NCBI RefSeq assembly: GCF_003258315.1
Contig: NZ_CP030032.1
Span: forward strand, 286,001 to 350,000
Source: Bradymonas sediminis
GTDB lineage: Bacteria; Myxococcota_A; Bradymonadia; Bradymonadales; Bradymonadaceae
DNA length: 64,000 nt
Direction: 5' to 3'
Part shown: positions 46,554 through 56,265 of the stretch, piece after piece
Layout of the letters: the number at the start of each line of letters is the position of its first letter
Numbering within the stretch: position 1 is the first letter of the stretch
Translations under genes and position numbers: made by a program
Notes under the pieces: generated by a model
Databases searched by the model: none
What the model saw: only the letters and a program-made list of their open reading frames with translations
Told to the model about the DNA's origin: nothing

Positions 46554-48899
46554 ATGGTCAAGAAACGCTTTCAAGGACGTATCGCGCTGGATGCTCGTGA
46601 CGCTGAGCCGGATTGGTCCGCGTATTCGCCGCCCAAAGCGCGCGATGGTGCGCCGAATATCCTCTATATCGTGTGGGACGACGTCGGCTTTGGCGCCTTC
46701 GATTGTTATGGCGGGCTCATCGAAACGCCAAACATGACTCGCATCGCCGATATGGGGCTGCGCTATACCCAATTTCATACCACCGCGCTGTGCTCGCCGA
46801 CGCGCGCCTGCTTGCTGACCGGTCGCAACGCGACCAGCAATGGGATGGCGTGTATCTCGGAATTTGCCACCGGATACCCCGGCTCGAACGGGCGTATTCC
46901 GTTCGAGAATGCCATGCTCCAAGAGGTGCTCGTCGACGAGGGCTATAGCACCTATCACCTCGGGAAGTGGCACCTGACGCCGGACTATGACAATCACGCC
47001 GCGGGCTCGCGCCGGCAGTGGCCGCTGGGGCGCGGGTTCGAGCGTTTCTACGGATTCTTAGGCGGCGAAACCAACCAGTGGTACCCGTTGCTTATCCAGG
47101 ACAATCAGTCCGTGGACCAGCCCTATCTGCCCGAAGACGGATACCATTTCACCAAAGATATCACCGACAAGGCACTGCAATATATTCGAGACGCCCGCGC
47201 GGTTGAGCCGGACAAGCCCTGGATGATGTATTTTGCCCCCGGGTGTGGTCACGCCCCGCATCATGTGCCGAAGGAGTGGGCCGACAAATATAAGGGCAAA
47301 TTTGACATGGGTTACGAAGCCTATCGAAAGCAGACATTGGCCCGCCAGATCAAGATGGGGTTGGTGCCCAAGGGGACGAAACTGCCCAAGCTTAACGAGT
47401 ATATGGATGAGACCAGCGTCGACGGTAAGCCCTGGCCGGAGCAAGACGTGGTGCGCCCCTGGAAGTCACTGAGCGCCGACGAGAAAAAATTATTCTCGCG
47501 CATGGCCGAGGTCTACGCCGGGTTCGTCAGCCATTGTGACCATCATATCGGTCGTATACTCGACCACCTTGAGGCCACCGGTGAGCTTGATAACACCATC
47601 ATTGTGGCTGTGAGCGACAACGGCGCCAGCGGGGAAGGCGGTCCGAACGGGACGGTCAATGAGATGAAGTTCTTCAACGGAATCGTCGATACCACCAAGG
47701 AAAACCTTAAATATATCGATGAGCTGGGTTCTCCGAAGACCTATAACCACTATCCCAACGGTTGGGCGCAGGCGTTCTGCGCGCCCTTCAAGATGTATAA
47801 GCGTTACGCCAATTACGAGGGCGGTACGGCCGACCCGCTGTTGGTCGCCTGGCCCAAGGGCATCAAGGCGCGTGGCGAGATTCGCCACCAATATTGCCAC
47901 GCGATCGATATCGTTCCGACCATCTATGACTGCATGGATATCGATCCGCCGGACGTCGTCCATGGCTATACCCAGTCGGAGATTGAAGGGGTGAGCTTCG
48001 CGCACACCTTTGATCACGCGGAGGCCAAGACCAATAAACGCGCGCAGTTCTATAGCATGCTGGGGACGCGTAGCATCTGGTACGACGGCTGGCATGCCAG
48101 CGCCGTGCATCCGGCAACCAGCGGCTGGGGCAACTTTGAGCAAGATCGCTGGGAGCTATTTAACCTCGAAAAGGATCGGAGCCAGACCAAGGACCTGGCT
48201 GAGAAATATCCCGCGAAGCTTGAGGAGATGAAGAATATCTGGGCGATGTTCGCCGGGCGCTATAACGCGCTTCCGCTCGATGATCGAACCGCCGTGGAGG
48301 TCCTCGCGGCCAACCGGCCACAGCCCGGCAAGCCGCGCACCGAGTACGTCTATTATCCGCACACCGAACCGGTACCCCAGGGGGTTGGCGCGAGCACCAC
48401 GCAGCGCTCGTATGACATCGCGGCGGAGGTCACCGTCGACAAAGGTGGGCAACCCGACGGCGTCATCTTCGCCCAGGGCAGTAACGCCGGCGGCCACACA
48501 CTCTATGTCAAAGGGGGGCGGCTCCATTACGTCTATAATTGGTTGGGCGAATTGCAGCAGAAGATCAGCGCAACGAAGCCGCTTAAGCCCGGCAAACACA
48601 CCGTGGGCGTGAGCTTCGAGATCCAGAAGCATGACGATAACCAGAGCCCCATCGGCCCGGTGAAGCTATTTATCGACGGCAAGGAGATCGCCTCGGACAC
48701 CATGAAAACTCAGCCCGGGTTCTTTGGCCTTGAGGGCGTCATCACCGTGGGGCGCGACGTCGGGAGTCCGGCCAGTGACGACTATTCATCGCCCGACACC
48801 TTTCAGGGGGGCGTGGTCGAGAAGGTTACGATTGGGCTGAAAGGAATGCCGTATCAAGACCCGGATATGGAGGCCCAGATGGCTCATCGGCGCGACTAA
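46554..48899 (+). CDS. Type I sulfatase (arylsulfatase), copy 1
   Basis: Sulfatase of 781 residues of the alkaline-phosphatase superfamily. The formylglycine site is C80 in CSPTRACLLTG. The metal-binding WDDVGFG is at 41-47 and GKWHL is present. No signal peptide is seen (MVKKRFQGRIALD), so it is probably cytoplasmic. The C-terminal 180 residues form a beta-rich domain (TLYVKGGRLHYVYNWLGEL) often found on large bacterial sulfatases. Its substrate is unknown. The maturase upstream probably activates C80. The next gene is a close paralogue. Confidence 0.93.
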   Translation: MVKKRFQGRIALDARDAEPDWSAYSPPKARDGAPNILYIVWDDVGFGAFDCYGGLIETPNMTRIADMGLRYTQFHTTALCSPTRACLLTGRNATSNGMACISEFATGYPGSNGRIPFENAMLQEVLVDEGYSTYHLGKWHLTPDYDNHAAGSRRQWPLGRGFERFYGFLGGETNQWYPLLIQDNQSVDQPYLPEDGYHFTKDITDKALQYIRDARAVEPDKPWMMYFAPGCGHAPHHVPKEWADKYKGKFDMGYEAYRKQTLARQIKMGLVPKGTKLPKLNEYMDETSVDGKPWPEQDVVRPWKSLSADEKKLFSRMAEVYAGFVSHCDHHIGRILDHLEATGELDNTIIVAVSDNGASGEGGPNGTVNEMKFFNGIVDTTKENLKYIDELGSPKTYNHYPNGWAQAFCAPFKMYKRYANYEGGTADPLLVAWPKGIKARGEIRHQYCHAIDIVPTIYDCMDIDPPDVVHGYTQSEIEGVSFAHTFDHAEAKTNKRAQFYSMLGTRSIWYDGWHASAVHPATSGWGNFEQDRWELFNLEKDRSQTKDLAEKYPAKLEEMKNIWAMFAGRYNALPLDDRTAVEVLAANRPQPGKPRTEYVYYPHTEPVPQGVGASTTQRSYDIAAEVTVDKGGQPDGVIFAQGSNAGGHTLYVKGGRLHYVYNWLGELQQKISATKPLKPGKHTVGVSFEIQKHDDNQSPIGPVKLFIDGKEIASDTMKTQPGFFGLEGVITVGRDVGSPASDDYSSPDTFQGGVVEKVTIGLKGMPYQDPDMEAQMAHRRD

Positions 48900-48920
48900 C
48901 CGCCGCTGAAGAAGTTGAAG

Positions 48921-48955
48921 GCGTGGTGGCCTTTGCGCAGCTCAGGTCACCACGC
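48921..48955 (+). other. Hairpin between the sulfatase genes
   Basis: GCGTGGTG (48921-48928) pairs with CACCACGC (48948-48955). No T-run follows; it may tune expression of the second sulfatase or stabilise the first message. Confidence 0.45.
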
Positions 48956-49004
48956 AGGCCTCGGTGCCCAAAAATATAAAACTTCGAATATCAGGACAAA
49001 ACCG

Positions 49005-51347
49005 ATGAGCAAAAAACGCTTTCAAGGGCATATCGCCCTCGACGTCCGTGACTCCCAGGCCGATTGGTCCGCATACGAGTCGCCCTCTGCCGAGAAAGAC
49101 GCCCCCAATATTTTATATATCGTGTGGGATGACGTCGGCTTTGGCGCGTTCGAGAGCTTCGGCGGGTTGATCGAGACGCCCAATATGACCCGCCTCGCCA
49201 ATCAGGGCCTGCGCTTCACCAACTTCCACACCACCGCGCTGTGCTCGCCCACCCGCTCCTGTCTTTTGACCGGGCGAAACGCAACCTCCAATGGCATGGC
49301 GTGTATCGCCGAAGCCTCGTCTGGCTTTCCTGGATCGAACGGGCATATTCCCTTTGAGAATGGGTTCATCTCCGAGATCCTGGTCGACCGCGGCTACAAT
49401 ACCTACGCGGTTGGTAAGTGGCATCTGACGCCGGGTGAGCAAACGCATATGGCGGCCAGCAAACGCCAGTGGCCGTTGGGACGTGGCTTCGAGCGATTCT
49501 ATGGTTTCCTCGGCGGTGAGACCGACCAATATTACCCCGACCTCTTCCAGGATAATCAGCCGGCCGAGATCACAAAATCCCCCGAGGAGGGCTACCACCT
49601 CAGCGTTGACATCGCCGACACCGCGATTCGCTATATTCGCGATGCCAAGGTCATCGCCCCGCAGAAACCCTGGCTCATGTATTTCTGCCCCGGCGCGGGT
49701 CACGCGCCGCATCAGGTCCCCAAGGAATGGCCTGATAAATACGCCGGGAAATTCGATATGGGCTGGGATAAGTACCGTGAAGAGGCGCTCAAGCGCCAAA
49801 TCAAGATGGGGATTCTGCCCAAGGGGACCGAGCTGCCGCCTATCAACGCCTATATCAACGAAAAAAGCGCCGACGGCAAAAAATGGCCCGACACCGATAT
49901 TATCCGCGATTGGGATAGCTTGAAGGACGACGAGAAGACGCTCTTTTGCCGTATGGCCGAGGTCTATGCCGGCTTCGTGAGTCATTGCGACCACCATATC
50001 GGTCGTCTGCTCGATTACCTCGATGAGACCGGTCAGCTCGACAACACTCTTGTGGTCGTCGTCTCCGACAACGGGGCCAGCGGCGAGGGGGGCCCGAATG
50101 GCTCGGTTAACGAGAATAAGTTCTTCAACAGCGTGCCGGATAGCCTCGAAGATAATATGAAATATCTCGACGTTCTCGGCTCAACGAAGACCTATAACCA
50201 TTATCCCAACGGCTGGGCGCAGGCGTTTTGTGCACCGTTCAAGATGTACAAACGCTATTCAGGCCACGAGGGCGGCACCGCCGACCCGATGATCATAAGC
50301 TGGCCCAAAGGCATCAAGTCGAAGGGGGAGACGCGTGACCAATACTGCCACGCGATTGATATCGTCCCAACGATTTACGATTGCCTCGGCATTGAGCCGC
50401 CGGATGTGGTGAAGGGCTATACCCAGTCGGAGCTCGAGGGCGTGAGCTTCAAGCATACCTTTGAAGACAAGAAGGCGCCGACCAAAAAGCGCGCGCAGAT
50501 CTACGGGATGCTCGGCTCGCGCGGCATCTGGTACGAGGGCTGGCACGCCGCCACGGTTCATCCCACGGTGTCTGGTTGGGGGAACTTCGCCAGCGATCGC
50601 TGGGAGCTTTTCAACCTCGATGAAGACCGTAGTCAGGCCCACGACCTGGCCCGCAAGCATCCCCATAAGCTTGAACAGTTAAAGCAGCTCTGGTTCGGTT
50701 TCGCCGGGCGCTACAACGGTCTCCCGCTGGACGACCGCACTGCCCGCGAGGTGCTGATGAGTCCGCGGCCGCAACCCTCGCCCGATCGAGACGTATATGT
50801 GTATTACCCCGATTGCGCGGACGTGCCCGAGATGGTCGCGGCCAAGACGCACGGGCGCTCATTCGACATCGGCTGCGAGCTAAAGGTGGAGAAGGAGCGG
50901 GCCAAGGGCGTGCTCTTCGCGCAGGGCGGCCGCTTCGGCGGGCACTCCCTCTTCATCAAAGATCGTCGCCTACACTATGTCTATAATTGGCTGGGGGAGA
51001 CCGAGCAGATCGTCACTTCGAATAAGACGATCCCGACGGGGAAGCACACCTTCGGTGCGCGCTTTGATATGACCGGCTCGGATGGCCCCAGCCCGACGGG
51101 ACGTGTCGACTTATATATCGACGAGCAGGTTGTCGGTACGATTGAGATCAAGACTCAACCCGGGGCCTTCTCGCTGGCTGGTGAAGGCCTGGCGGTCGGG
51201 CGAGATAGTGGTCAGCCGGTGTCGAGCGAATACCAGTCGCCCTTTACTTTCGAAGGGGGGACCATCAAGCAGGTGACGATTGATCTGCGCGGTGAGCGGA
51301 TTCGCGACCTCGACAAGGAGGCGCTGGCGATGATGTCACGGGACTGA
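49005..51347 (+). CDS. Type I sulfatase (arylsulfatase), copy 2
   Basis: Sulfatase of 780 residues, paralogous to the preceding one over its whole length; both begin KKRFQG.IALD and keep C80 in CSPTRSCLLTG. The ATG at 49005 is chosen because it aligns with copy 1; an earlier ATG at 48915 would cover the intergenic hairpin. No signal peptide. The C-terminal beta domain is kept (LFIKDRRLHYVYNWLGE). The two genes are a tandem duplication that has diverged moderately, perhaps to different sulfate esters. Confidence 0.93.
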   Translation: MSKKRFQGHIALDVRDSQADWSAYESPSAEKDAPNILYIVWDDVGFGAFESFGGLIETPNMTRLANQGLRFTNFHTTALCSPTRSCLLTGRNATSNGMACIAEASSGFPGSNGHIPFENGFISEILVDRGYNTYAVGKWHLTPGEQTHMAASKRQWPLGRGFERFYGFLGGETDQYYPDLFQDNQPAEITKSPEEGYHLSVDIADTAIRYIRDAKVIAPQKPWLMYFCPGAGHAPHQVPKEWPDKYAGKFDMGWDKYREEALKRQIKMGILPKGTELPPINAYINEKSADGKKWPDTDIIRDWDSLKDDEKTLFCRMAEVYAGFVSHCDHHIGRLLDYLDETGQLDNTLVVVVSDNGASGEGGPNGSVNENKFFNSVPDSLEDNMKYLDVLGSTKTYNHYPNGWAQAFCAPFKMYKRYSGHEGGTADPMIISWPKGIKSKGETRDQYCHAIDIVPTIYDCLGIEPPDVVKGYTQSELEGVSFKHTFEDKKAPTKKRAQIYGMLGSRGIWYEGWHAATVHPTVSGWGNFASDRWELFNLDEDRSQAHDLARKHPHKLEQLKQLWFGFAGRYNGLPLDDRTAREVLMSPRPQPSPDRDVYVYYPDCADVPEMVAAKTHGRSFDIGCELKVEKERAKGVLFAQGGRFGGHSLFIKDRRLHYVYNWLGETEQIVTSNKTIPTGKHTFGARFDMTGSDGPSPTGRVDLYIDEQVVGTIEIKTQPGAFSLAGEGLAVGRDSGQPVSSEYQSPFTFEGGTIKQVTIDLRGERIRDLDKEALAMMSRD

Positions 51348-51358
51348 CTCGCTAGGTA

Positions 51359-51391
51359 TCAGGCGCCCGAGCGATATGCCCGGGCGCTTGA
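51359..51391 (+). terminator. Likely transcript-ending hairpin after sulfatase 2
   Basis: TCA-GGCGCCCG (51359-51369) pairs with CGGGCGC-TTGA (51381-51391) around an 11-base loop, with one imperfect pair. No strong T-run, so intrinsic termination is uncertain. Confidence 0.4.
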
Positions 51392-51430
51392 TGAGTTGAT
51401 AGCAGCGATAGACCCGTGCTGGGGGGCACC

Positions 51431-52306
51431 ATGAACGCGTTCCGATGGACACTCTTGCTAGAGATTATCTTCGTCGTCACCGCGATGGCCTATATTGGGT
51501 TGTCCGTGACTTGGGCGCAGGTCAACGGGTTGCTGCGAGACCGCGGCCTCGTTGGCCGATCGCTTCTCGCGAACCTGCTGCTCGTTCCGTTACTCGCGGC
51601 CGGGCTGATCGCAGTGATTCCGATGCCGCTCGATGCCCAGGTCGCGCTGATTTTGTTGGCGCTGGCGCCCGGAGGGCTCAATGTCCTGCAATTTAGCACC
51701 AAGATTGACGGGCATCTGGCGCAGGCCGCCGCGCTATTGTTCCTATTGTCGATGCTCTCGCTGATCACGACGCCTGTGGGAGTCGCGCTGATGCCCATGC
51801 CGCGCGATCCCGGTCAGTTGATCGCCGTCAGAAATATCCTCGCGTTTTTGGCCGCGGTGCTCGCGCCGATGGCCCTGGGAGCGCTGGTGCGTCGACACAC
51901 GCCCGAGCTCGCTGAGAAGCTTGCTCGGCCGATCAACCTAATGTCGACGGTTTCCTTCGTCGCGGCGATGCTCGTGGGCAGCGCGATCAAAAAAGATGCA
52001 GCTGAAGCCCTCGGCGGCAGTGTTTTGTTGGTGCTCGTTCTCTTTGTAGCTGGCACCTGGCTCATCGGGTGGGTGCTGGGTGGTGGGGACGGCGCGGACC
52101 GACGTTTGTTGGCGACCGTGACCAGCATTCGAAACGCCGGTCTGGTGCTGCTCTTCGGAATTACGCTCTTCCCGAACACGGGCGTCGACACGGTGGTGCT
52201 CGCCTACGCGCTGCTGATGATTTTGCCGAACGCCGCGATTATGGTGACGCATTCTGTTCGCCAAAAGCGCGCCGCTCATAAATTGGGCCAGACGCCGAAA
52301 GTTTGA
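51431..52306 (+). CDS. BASS-family (bile acid:sodium symporter-like) transporter
   Basis: Inner-membrane protein of 291 residues with nine or ten hydrophobic segments. LALAPGGLNVLQFSTKIDGH (LAPGG type motif of the BASS/SBF fold) and SIRNAGLVLLFG are typical. The start is the ATG at 51431 after GGGGGG; a GTG at 51416 is possible. Transport of an organic anion with sodium is inferred; the substrate is unknown. First of four co-directional membrane genes. Confidence 0.82.
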   Translation: MNAFRWTLLLEIIFVVTAMAYIGLSVTWAQVNGLLRDRGLVGRSLLANLLLVPLLAAGLIAVIPMPLDAQVALILLALAPGGLNVLQFSTKIDGHLAQAAALLFLLSMLSLITTPVGVALMPMPRDPGQLIAVRNILAFLAAVLAPMALGALVRRHTPELAEKLARPINLMSTVSFVAAMLVGSAIKKDAAEALGGSVLLVLVLFVAGTWLIGWVLGGGDGADRRLLATVTSIRNAGLVLLFGITLFPNTGVDTVVLAYALLMILPNAAIMVTHSVRQKRAAHKLGQTPKV

Positions 52307-52316
52307 GGGGATAGCG

Positions 52317-53105
52317 ATGCTCGACCAACTCAAGCGGGTGGATCCGATGCACGGCTGGGTCCTTCTGGCGGTGGTGATTCTATTATTATTCGTCTTCGAA
52401 GTGGGGCGTTGGCTCGCGCGGCGGCGAGAGGGCGTCGATGCGAATACGAAATTTCACGCGGCCAATGTGCTAAACGGGATGCTCACGCTCCTGTCTTTCT
52501 TTTTAGCCTTCAGCTTCAGCATCGCCTCGGAACATTTCGAGAATCGACGACGAATTGTGCTCGATGAGGCGAACGCGATTGGCACGACCTACCTGCGTTC
52601 GAAATATCTACCACCGGCGCATGCCGACAAGATTCAGCGCCTTCTATTGGAGTATGCGAATCTGCGAATTACCCCGGCGGACCCGTCTACAATCCCGCGG
52701 TTGCGCGAGCGCTCCGGGAAGATTCAGACGCAGCTATGGGATCAGGCGATCGCGTTGGAATCTGTGAACCCTAACTCGGAATTCGCGGGTTTATTTATCG
52801 TCTCATTGAACGAGATGATCGATCTGGACGAGGCGCGAATTACCACGACGGTCGTGTACCGTCTGCCGATTATCATCATGATCGTGCTCTTCGGGATCGC
52901 GATCCTCACCCTGATGGTCATGGGTTATAGCGCCGGTTTGCGCGACGCCCGCAGCGCCGTGCTCACCTTCGCCGTGGTGCTCGCCGTTTCCGGAGTGTTG
53001 GTGCTCATTATCGACCTCGATCGCCCCGTTCAGCGCGCCTTCAGTGTCGACCAGCAGCCGCTTATCGATGTGCGGGATTCCCTCGAAAAGGATCTTCGCC
53101 AATGA
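52317..53105 (+). CDS. DUF4239 membrane protein, copy 1
   Basis: Membrane protein of 262 residues with two N-terminal and two C-terminal hydrophobic helices around a soluble helical middle part. EANAIGTTYLRSKYLP, IVSLNEMIDLDEARIT and the LVLIIDLDRPVQRAFSVDQQPL end fit DUF4239. Its function is unknown. Ten bases after the BASS gene. A second, diverged copy lies at 53901. Confidence 0.85.
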   Translation: MLDQLKRVDPMHGWVLLAVVILLLFVFEVGRWLARRREGVDANTKFHAANVLNGMLTLLSFFLAFSFSIASEHFENRRRIVLDEANAIGTTYLRSKYLPPAHADKIQRLLLEYANLRITPADPSTIPRLRERSGKIQTQLWDQAIALESVNPNSEFAGLFIVSLNEMIDLDEARITTTVVYRLPIIIMIVLFGIAILTLMVMGYSAGLRDARSAVLTFAVVLAVSGVLVLIIDLDRPVQRAFSVDQQPLIDVRDSLEKDLRQ

Positions 53106-53236
53106 GGGAGGGCGCTGTTTATGTGGTTGGTTTTGGTGGAAGTTGTTGAAATCGTTGCTATTTTCGTGGGGAGTGATCCGCGTGTCCGTAGGCAGCGATG
53201 CTGACGGTGCTGACCATTTTGAAGGGGAGAGATACC

Positions 53237-53851
53237 GTGACCACATATATCAGGGAGCAAGTCGCCTACGAAAACTGGGGCTGGATGATGGCGCGCGGCG
53301 TCATGGCCTTGCTATTCGGTTTAATCGCGCTGGTCTGGCCGGGGCCCACGCTGGCGACCCTGGTGATCCTCTTCGGGGTGACTCTATTGGGCGATGGAGT
53401 CACCGCCTTGGTCTACGCGGCCAGCGGTGGGCGCACCTCTCGTGGAGATACTTGGCCGTTGATTTTGGCGGGACTCACCGGGATTGGCGGGGCCGTGATC
53501 ACGTTCATTTGGCCGCAGATCACCGTGGGCGTATTGGTGTTCATCATTGCTTTCTGGGCGATTATTCGAGGGGTGTTGGAGATCGTCGCCTACGTGGATC
53601 TGCGGCGTATCTTTGGCGGCAGTTGGCTGCTGGCGGTGAGTGGTGTGTTGGCGCTGGTCTTCGGGGTCGTTCTATTGGCCTGGCCGTCCTTAGGGTTGCG
53701 TATCTTTGCCTGGGTGGTCGGGGCCTATGCAATCCTCGCCGGCATCGTCTTTGTGAGCCTGGCTGTCCGCATGCGCCAGATGATTCATCGCCGTGAATTT
53801 GACCCCGATTACACGCCTTCCGACCGGCCCAGCGAGCCGACGCCGGCCTAG
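53237..53851 (+). CDS. HdeD-like (DUF308) membrane protein
   Basis: Membrane protein of 204 residues with six hydrophobic helices in three repeated pairs. ALIWPG-type motifs (ALVWPGPTLATLVILFG, ITFIWPQITVGVLVFI, VLLAWPSLGLRIFAWVVG) are those of the HdeD family, linked in E. coli to acid resistance. The GTG at 53237 is chosen because GGGGAGAG lies eight bases before it. It lies between the two DUF4239 genes. Confidence 0.87.
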   Translation: MTTYIREQVAYENWGWMMARGVMALLFGLIALVWPGPTLATLVILFGVTLLGDGVTALVYAASGGRTSRGDTWPLILAGLTGIGGAVITFIWPQITVGVLVFIIAFWAIIRGVLEIVAYVDLRRIFGGSWLLAVSGVLALVFGVVLLAWPSLGLRIFAWVVGAYAILAGIVFVSLAVRMRQMIHRREFDPDYTPSDRPSEPTPA

Positions 53852-53900
53852 TGGCGCGAGCGGCAGTATTTGAAATTTGGCAGGCGCCACGGAGGCAGCG

Positions 53901-54749
53901 ATGATCGACGAGGTCCTATCCAGCGAGACGCATTGGTGGTTCTTCTTCGCCGGGACGATTGCCTTCTTTTGGTTGATGGTGGAAGGCGGCTATTGGGTTG
54001 GGCGTTGGCGGCGCGAGCATGTCGACCCGGAGCAGCGCGCCCAGACCGGGACCATCCTCGCCGCGCTGTTGGCGCTGCTCGGGTTTTTGCTGGCGATTAG
54101 TTTCGGCATTGCGGCGGACCGCTTCGGTCAGCGAAAGGCACTGGTGCTTCAGGAGGCAAACGATATCGGCACGACTTTTTTGCGCACGGATTTTCTGCCC
54201 GAAGCGCCGCGCGATGCCTCCAAGAAGTTGCTCTCCGAATACGTCGACACTCGCCTTCGCCCGCTCGAAATGGGCGACCTGGATGACGCGATTCGAAACT
54301 CGACGCGCATCCAGAACGCGTTGTGGGAGCAGGCTGATATTGCCGCCGCGGCGCGCCCGCGCTCGGTCCCGGTGGGGCTCTATATCGACGCGCTCAATGA
54401 CGTGATCGACCGCCACGAAGAACGCGTCACCGTCAGTCTTCACTACCGGATCCCTCCCAGCCTGATCTGGACACTGTATTTGGTGGCCTTGCTGTCGATG
54501 GTCGTGATGGGTCTGAATTTTGGGCTCGCCGGCACCCGCAACCTGCTCGCCAGCTTGGCGCTGGTGCTCGCCTTTGCCGCGGTGCTCCTGCTTATCGTCG
54601 ACCTCGACCAGGTGCACCAACACCTCTTCACTGTCGACCAATCGCCTTTGGCCGACACCCAGGCGTCGATTCGCGAGTCGATGCGTGGATCATCTGCCAT
54701 CGGTGGCGGCCCCGAAACACCCGACGCGCCCGCAGCACCGACGCGTTAA
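53901..54749 (+). CDS. DUF4239 membrane protein, copy 2
   Basis: Membrane protein of 282 residues, paralogous to the gene at 52317 (EANDIGTTFLRTDFLP, YIDALNDVIDRHEERVTVS, LLLIVDLDQVHQHLFTVDQSPL). ATG at 53901 after GGAGG. The tail is Pro/Ala-rich. Function unknown. Confidence 0.85.
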   Translation: MIDEVLSSETHWWFFFAGTIAFFWLMVEGGYWVGRWRREHVDPEQRAQTGTILAALLALLGFLLAISFGIAADRFGQRKALVLQEANDIGTTFLRTDFLPEAPRDASKKLLSEYVDTRLRPLEMGDLDDAIRNSTRIQNALWEQADIAAAARPRSVPVGLYIDALNDVIDRHEERVTVSLHYRIPPSLIWTLYLVALLSMVVMGLNFGLAGTRNLLASLALVLAFAAVLLLIVDLDQVHQHLFTVDQSPLADTQASIRESMRGSSAIGGGPETPDAPAAPTR

Positions 54750-55063
54750 ATACCAGAGTTGAGGGGCAGCGCGCGCGAACGTGTTTTGTCATCCAACAGC
54801 CATTGGGCCGAGCAGGCGCAGTGGATGAGTCGCGAAAATTTGGCAATTAGTAAAAAATATGACAGAAAACACACGCTGCTTAGATTGTTTGGTCTCGGTT
54901 TAAGTTGTTGATAACTATGGGGTATGTGCGCATGTTGGGTTTTGAGCTGTAGGTGTGATGCGTGGCTTTCCAGCGAGTGTTCGGCGTAGACGACACAAGA
55001 CGTCGGCTGCTCGGTGGACGCCGCGATGAGTGACAGCACACATTTTCCAACGCGGGGGCAGTT
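54750..55063. other. Intergenic region without a visible gene
   Basis: 314 bases with a sharp drop in GC around 54835-54930. AT-rich stretches there may hold the promoter of the next gene, but no clear -35/-10 pair stands out. No hairpin with a T-run is seen. Confidence 0.4.
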
Positions 55064-56128
55064 ATGACCAGAGACTCGATAACGAGAGAGGAAGTTAGAG
55101 ACTCCGAATATCGGCGCGAGGGCGAAGAAGAGCGCGTCGTGCCGCCGGCGCGCGCCTCTTGGGGCGCGATTTTTGCCGGCACGGCGATGGCGCTGGCCGT
55201 CTGGTTCATGCTCAGCATGCTCGGGGCGGCCGTCGGGTTAAGCAGCTTTGACCCGGCGCAGGACGCCGACCCCTTCAGCGGATTTGGGGTCGGCATGGGC
55301 CTGTGGCTCGCCGTACAGATTATCGTCGCCCTATTTGTGGGTGGTTGGGTCTCCGGGCGACTCGCCGGCAAGCCGCGCGGGCTCGACGGGGCGTTGAACG
55401 CCGGTGTGGTGTGGGCGCTGGCCTTTTTGCTGGGCATCTTCGGGGTGACGAGCTTCACCTCCAGCCTGGTCAGCGGGGTCACGAGCGTGGTCTCCAAAGG
55501 GGCGAGCGTGGCGGCCGGTGCTGTTGGTGGTGTGATCGACGAGGTGGGCAAGCAAACGCCGGAACTGCAACGTGGTCAGATCGTGAGCACGATTCAGCGC
55601 GAGGCGCAGGAAATGCTTCGCCAGACCGACTCCCAGGCCCTGCAGCCCGGCCAAGTTGAAGAGACAGCCGAGGACCTTAAAGGTATCGCGGGTGATACGG
55701 CCCGAGATATTGCGGCTTCTCCCCAAGACGCCCAACAAGAGCTGAGTCAGGCCATTAATCAGGCCTTTGGTAGCCTCGACGGCGTGGTTGATGCCGCCGA
55801 CCGCGACGCGGTCGTCAATGTGCTCGCCGCCCGCACCAATATGAGCCGCGCCGAGGCCAGCGAGACCGTCGATCAGTGGGCTCAGACCTATCAGGAAGCC
55901 CTGGCGGGTCTGGAGGAAGCCGGTGAGGAAATCGCGGCGACCGCGAAGTCGGCCGCCGGCGATGCGAGCGACGCGGTCGCAACCGTCCTCTGGTGGTCTT
56001 TGTTGGGCATTGTTCTCGGCCTCTTCGCGGCCCTGGCCGGCGGTTATATCGGTAGCCCAAGGCTCGAAGCATGGCGCGAGCGGGAGGAGATCGAACACCG
56101 TCGCCATCGCGTCGTTTACGCTGGCTAG
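55064..56128 (+). CDS. Membrane protein with long amphipathic middle part, unknown function
   Basis: Protein of 354 residues that I cannot name. Four hydrophobic segments lie at about 32-58, 78-100, 110-150 (glycine/serine/valine-rich) and 305-330. In between (160-300) is a charged, Ala/Gln-rich helical part (EETAEDLKGIAGDTARDI, NVLAARTNMSRAEASETVDQ). The front resembles small integral-membrane proteins of the YrzE/TIGR04086 kind. The charged N-terminus MTRDSITREEVRDSEYRR is cytoplasmic by the positive-inside rule. A strong terminator follows. Confidence 0.75.
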   Translation: MTRDSITREEVRDSEYRREGEEERVVPPARASWGAIFAGTAMALAVWFMLSMLGAAVGLSSFDPAQDADPFSGFGVGMGLWLAVQIIVALFVGGWVSGRLAGKPRGLDGALNAGVVWALAFLLGIFGVTSFTSSLVSGVTSVVSKGASVAAGAVGGVIDEVGKQTPELQRGQIVSTIQREAQEMLRQTDSQALQPGQVEETAEDLKGIAGDTARDIAASPQDAQQELSQAINQAFGSLDGVVDAADRDAVVNVLAARTNMSRAEASETVDQWAQTYQEALAGLEEAGEEIAATAKSAAGDASDAVATVLWWSLLGIVLGLFAALAGGYIGSPRLEAWREREEIEHRRHRVVYAG

Positions 56129-56166
56129 CGTCCAAGCGACGCACCCGACGATAGCGCAGAGTTCTT

Positions 56167-56223
56167 AAACAAAAGACCCGACCGGCGAGGGCGCAACCTC
56201 GTCGGTCGGGTCTTTTGTTTCGT
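56167..56223 (+). terminator. Strong terminator
   Basis: A 24-base arm (56167-56190) pairs with 56197-56220 with a single mismatch around GCGCAA, and T residues close it. The A-rich 5' arm lets it work on the minus strand too, so it may also end the minus-strand gene at 56266. Confidence 0.92.
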
Positions 56224-56265
56224 TATGCTGGAGATGTCTTCGGTCTCGCAGGTGTCTGAAATAAC

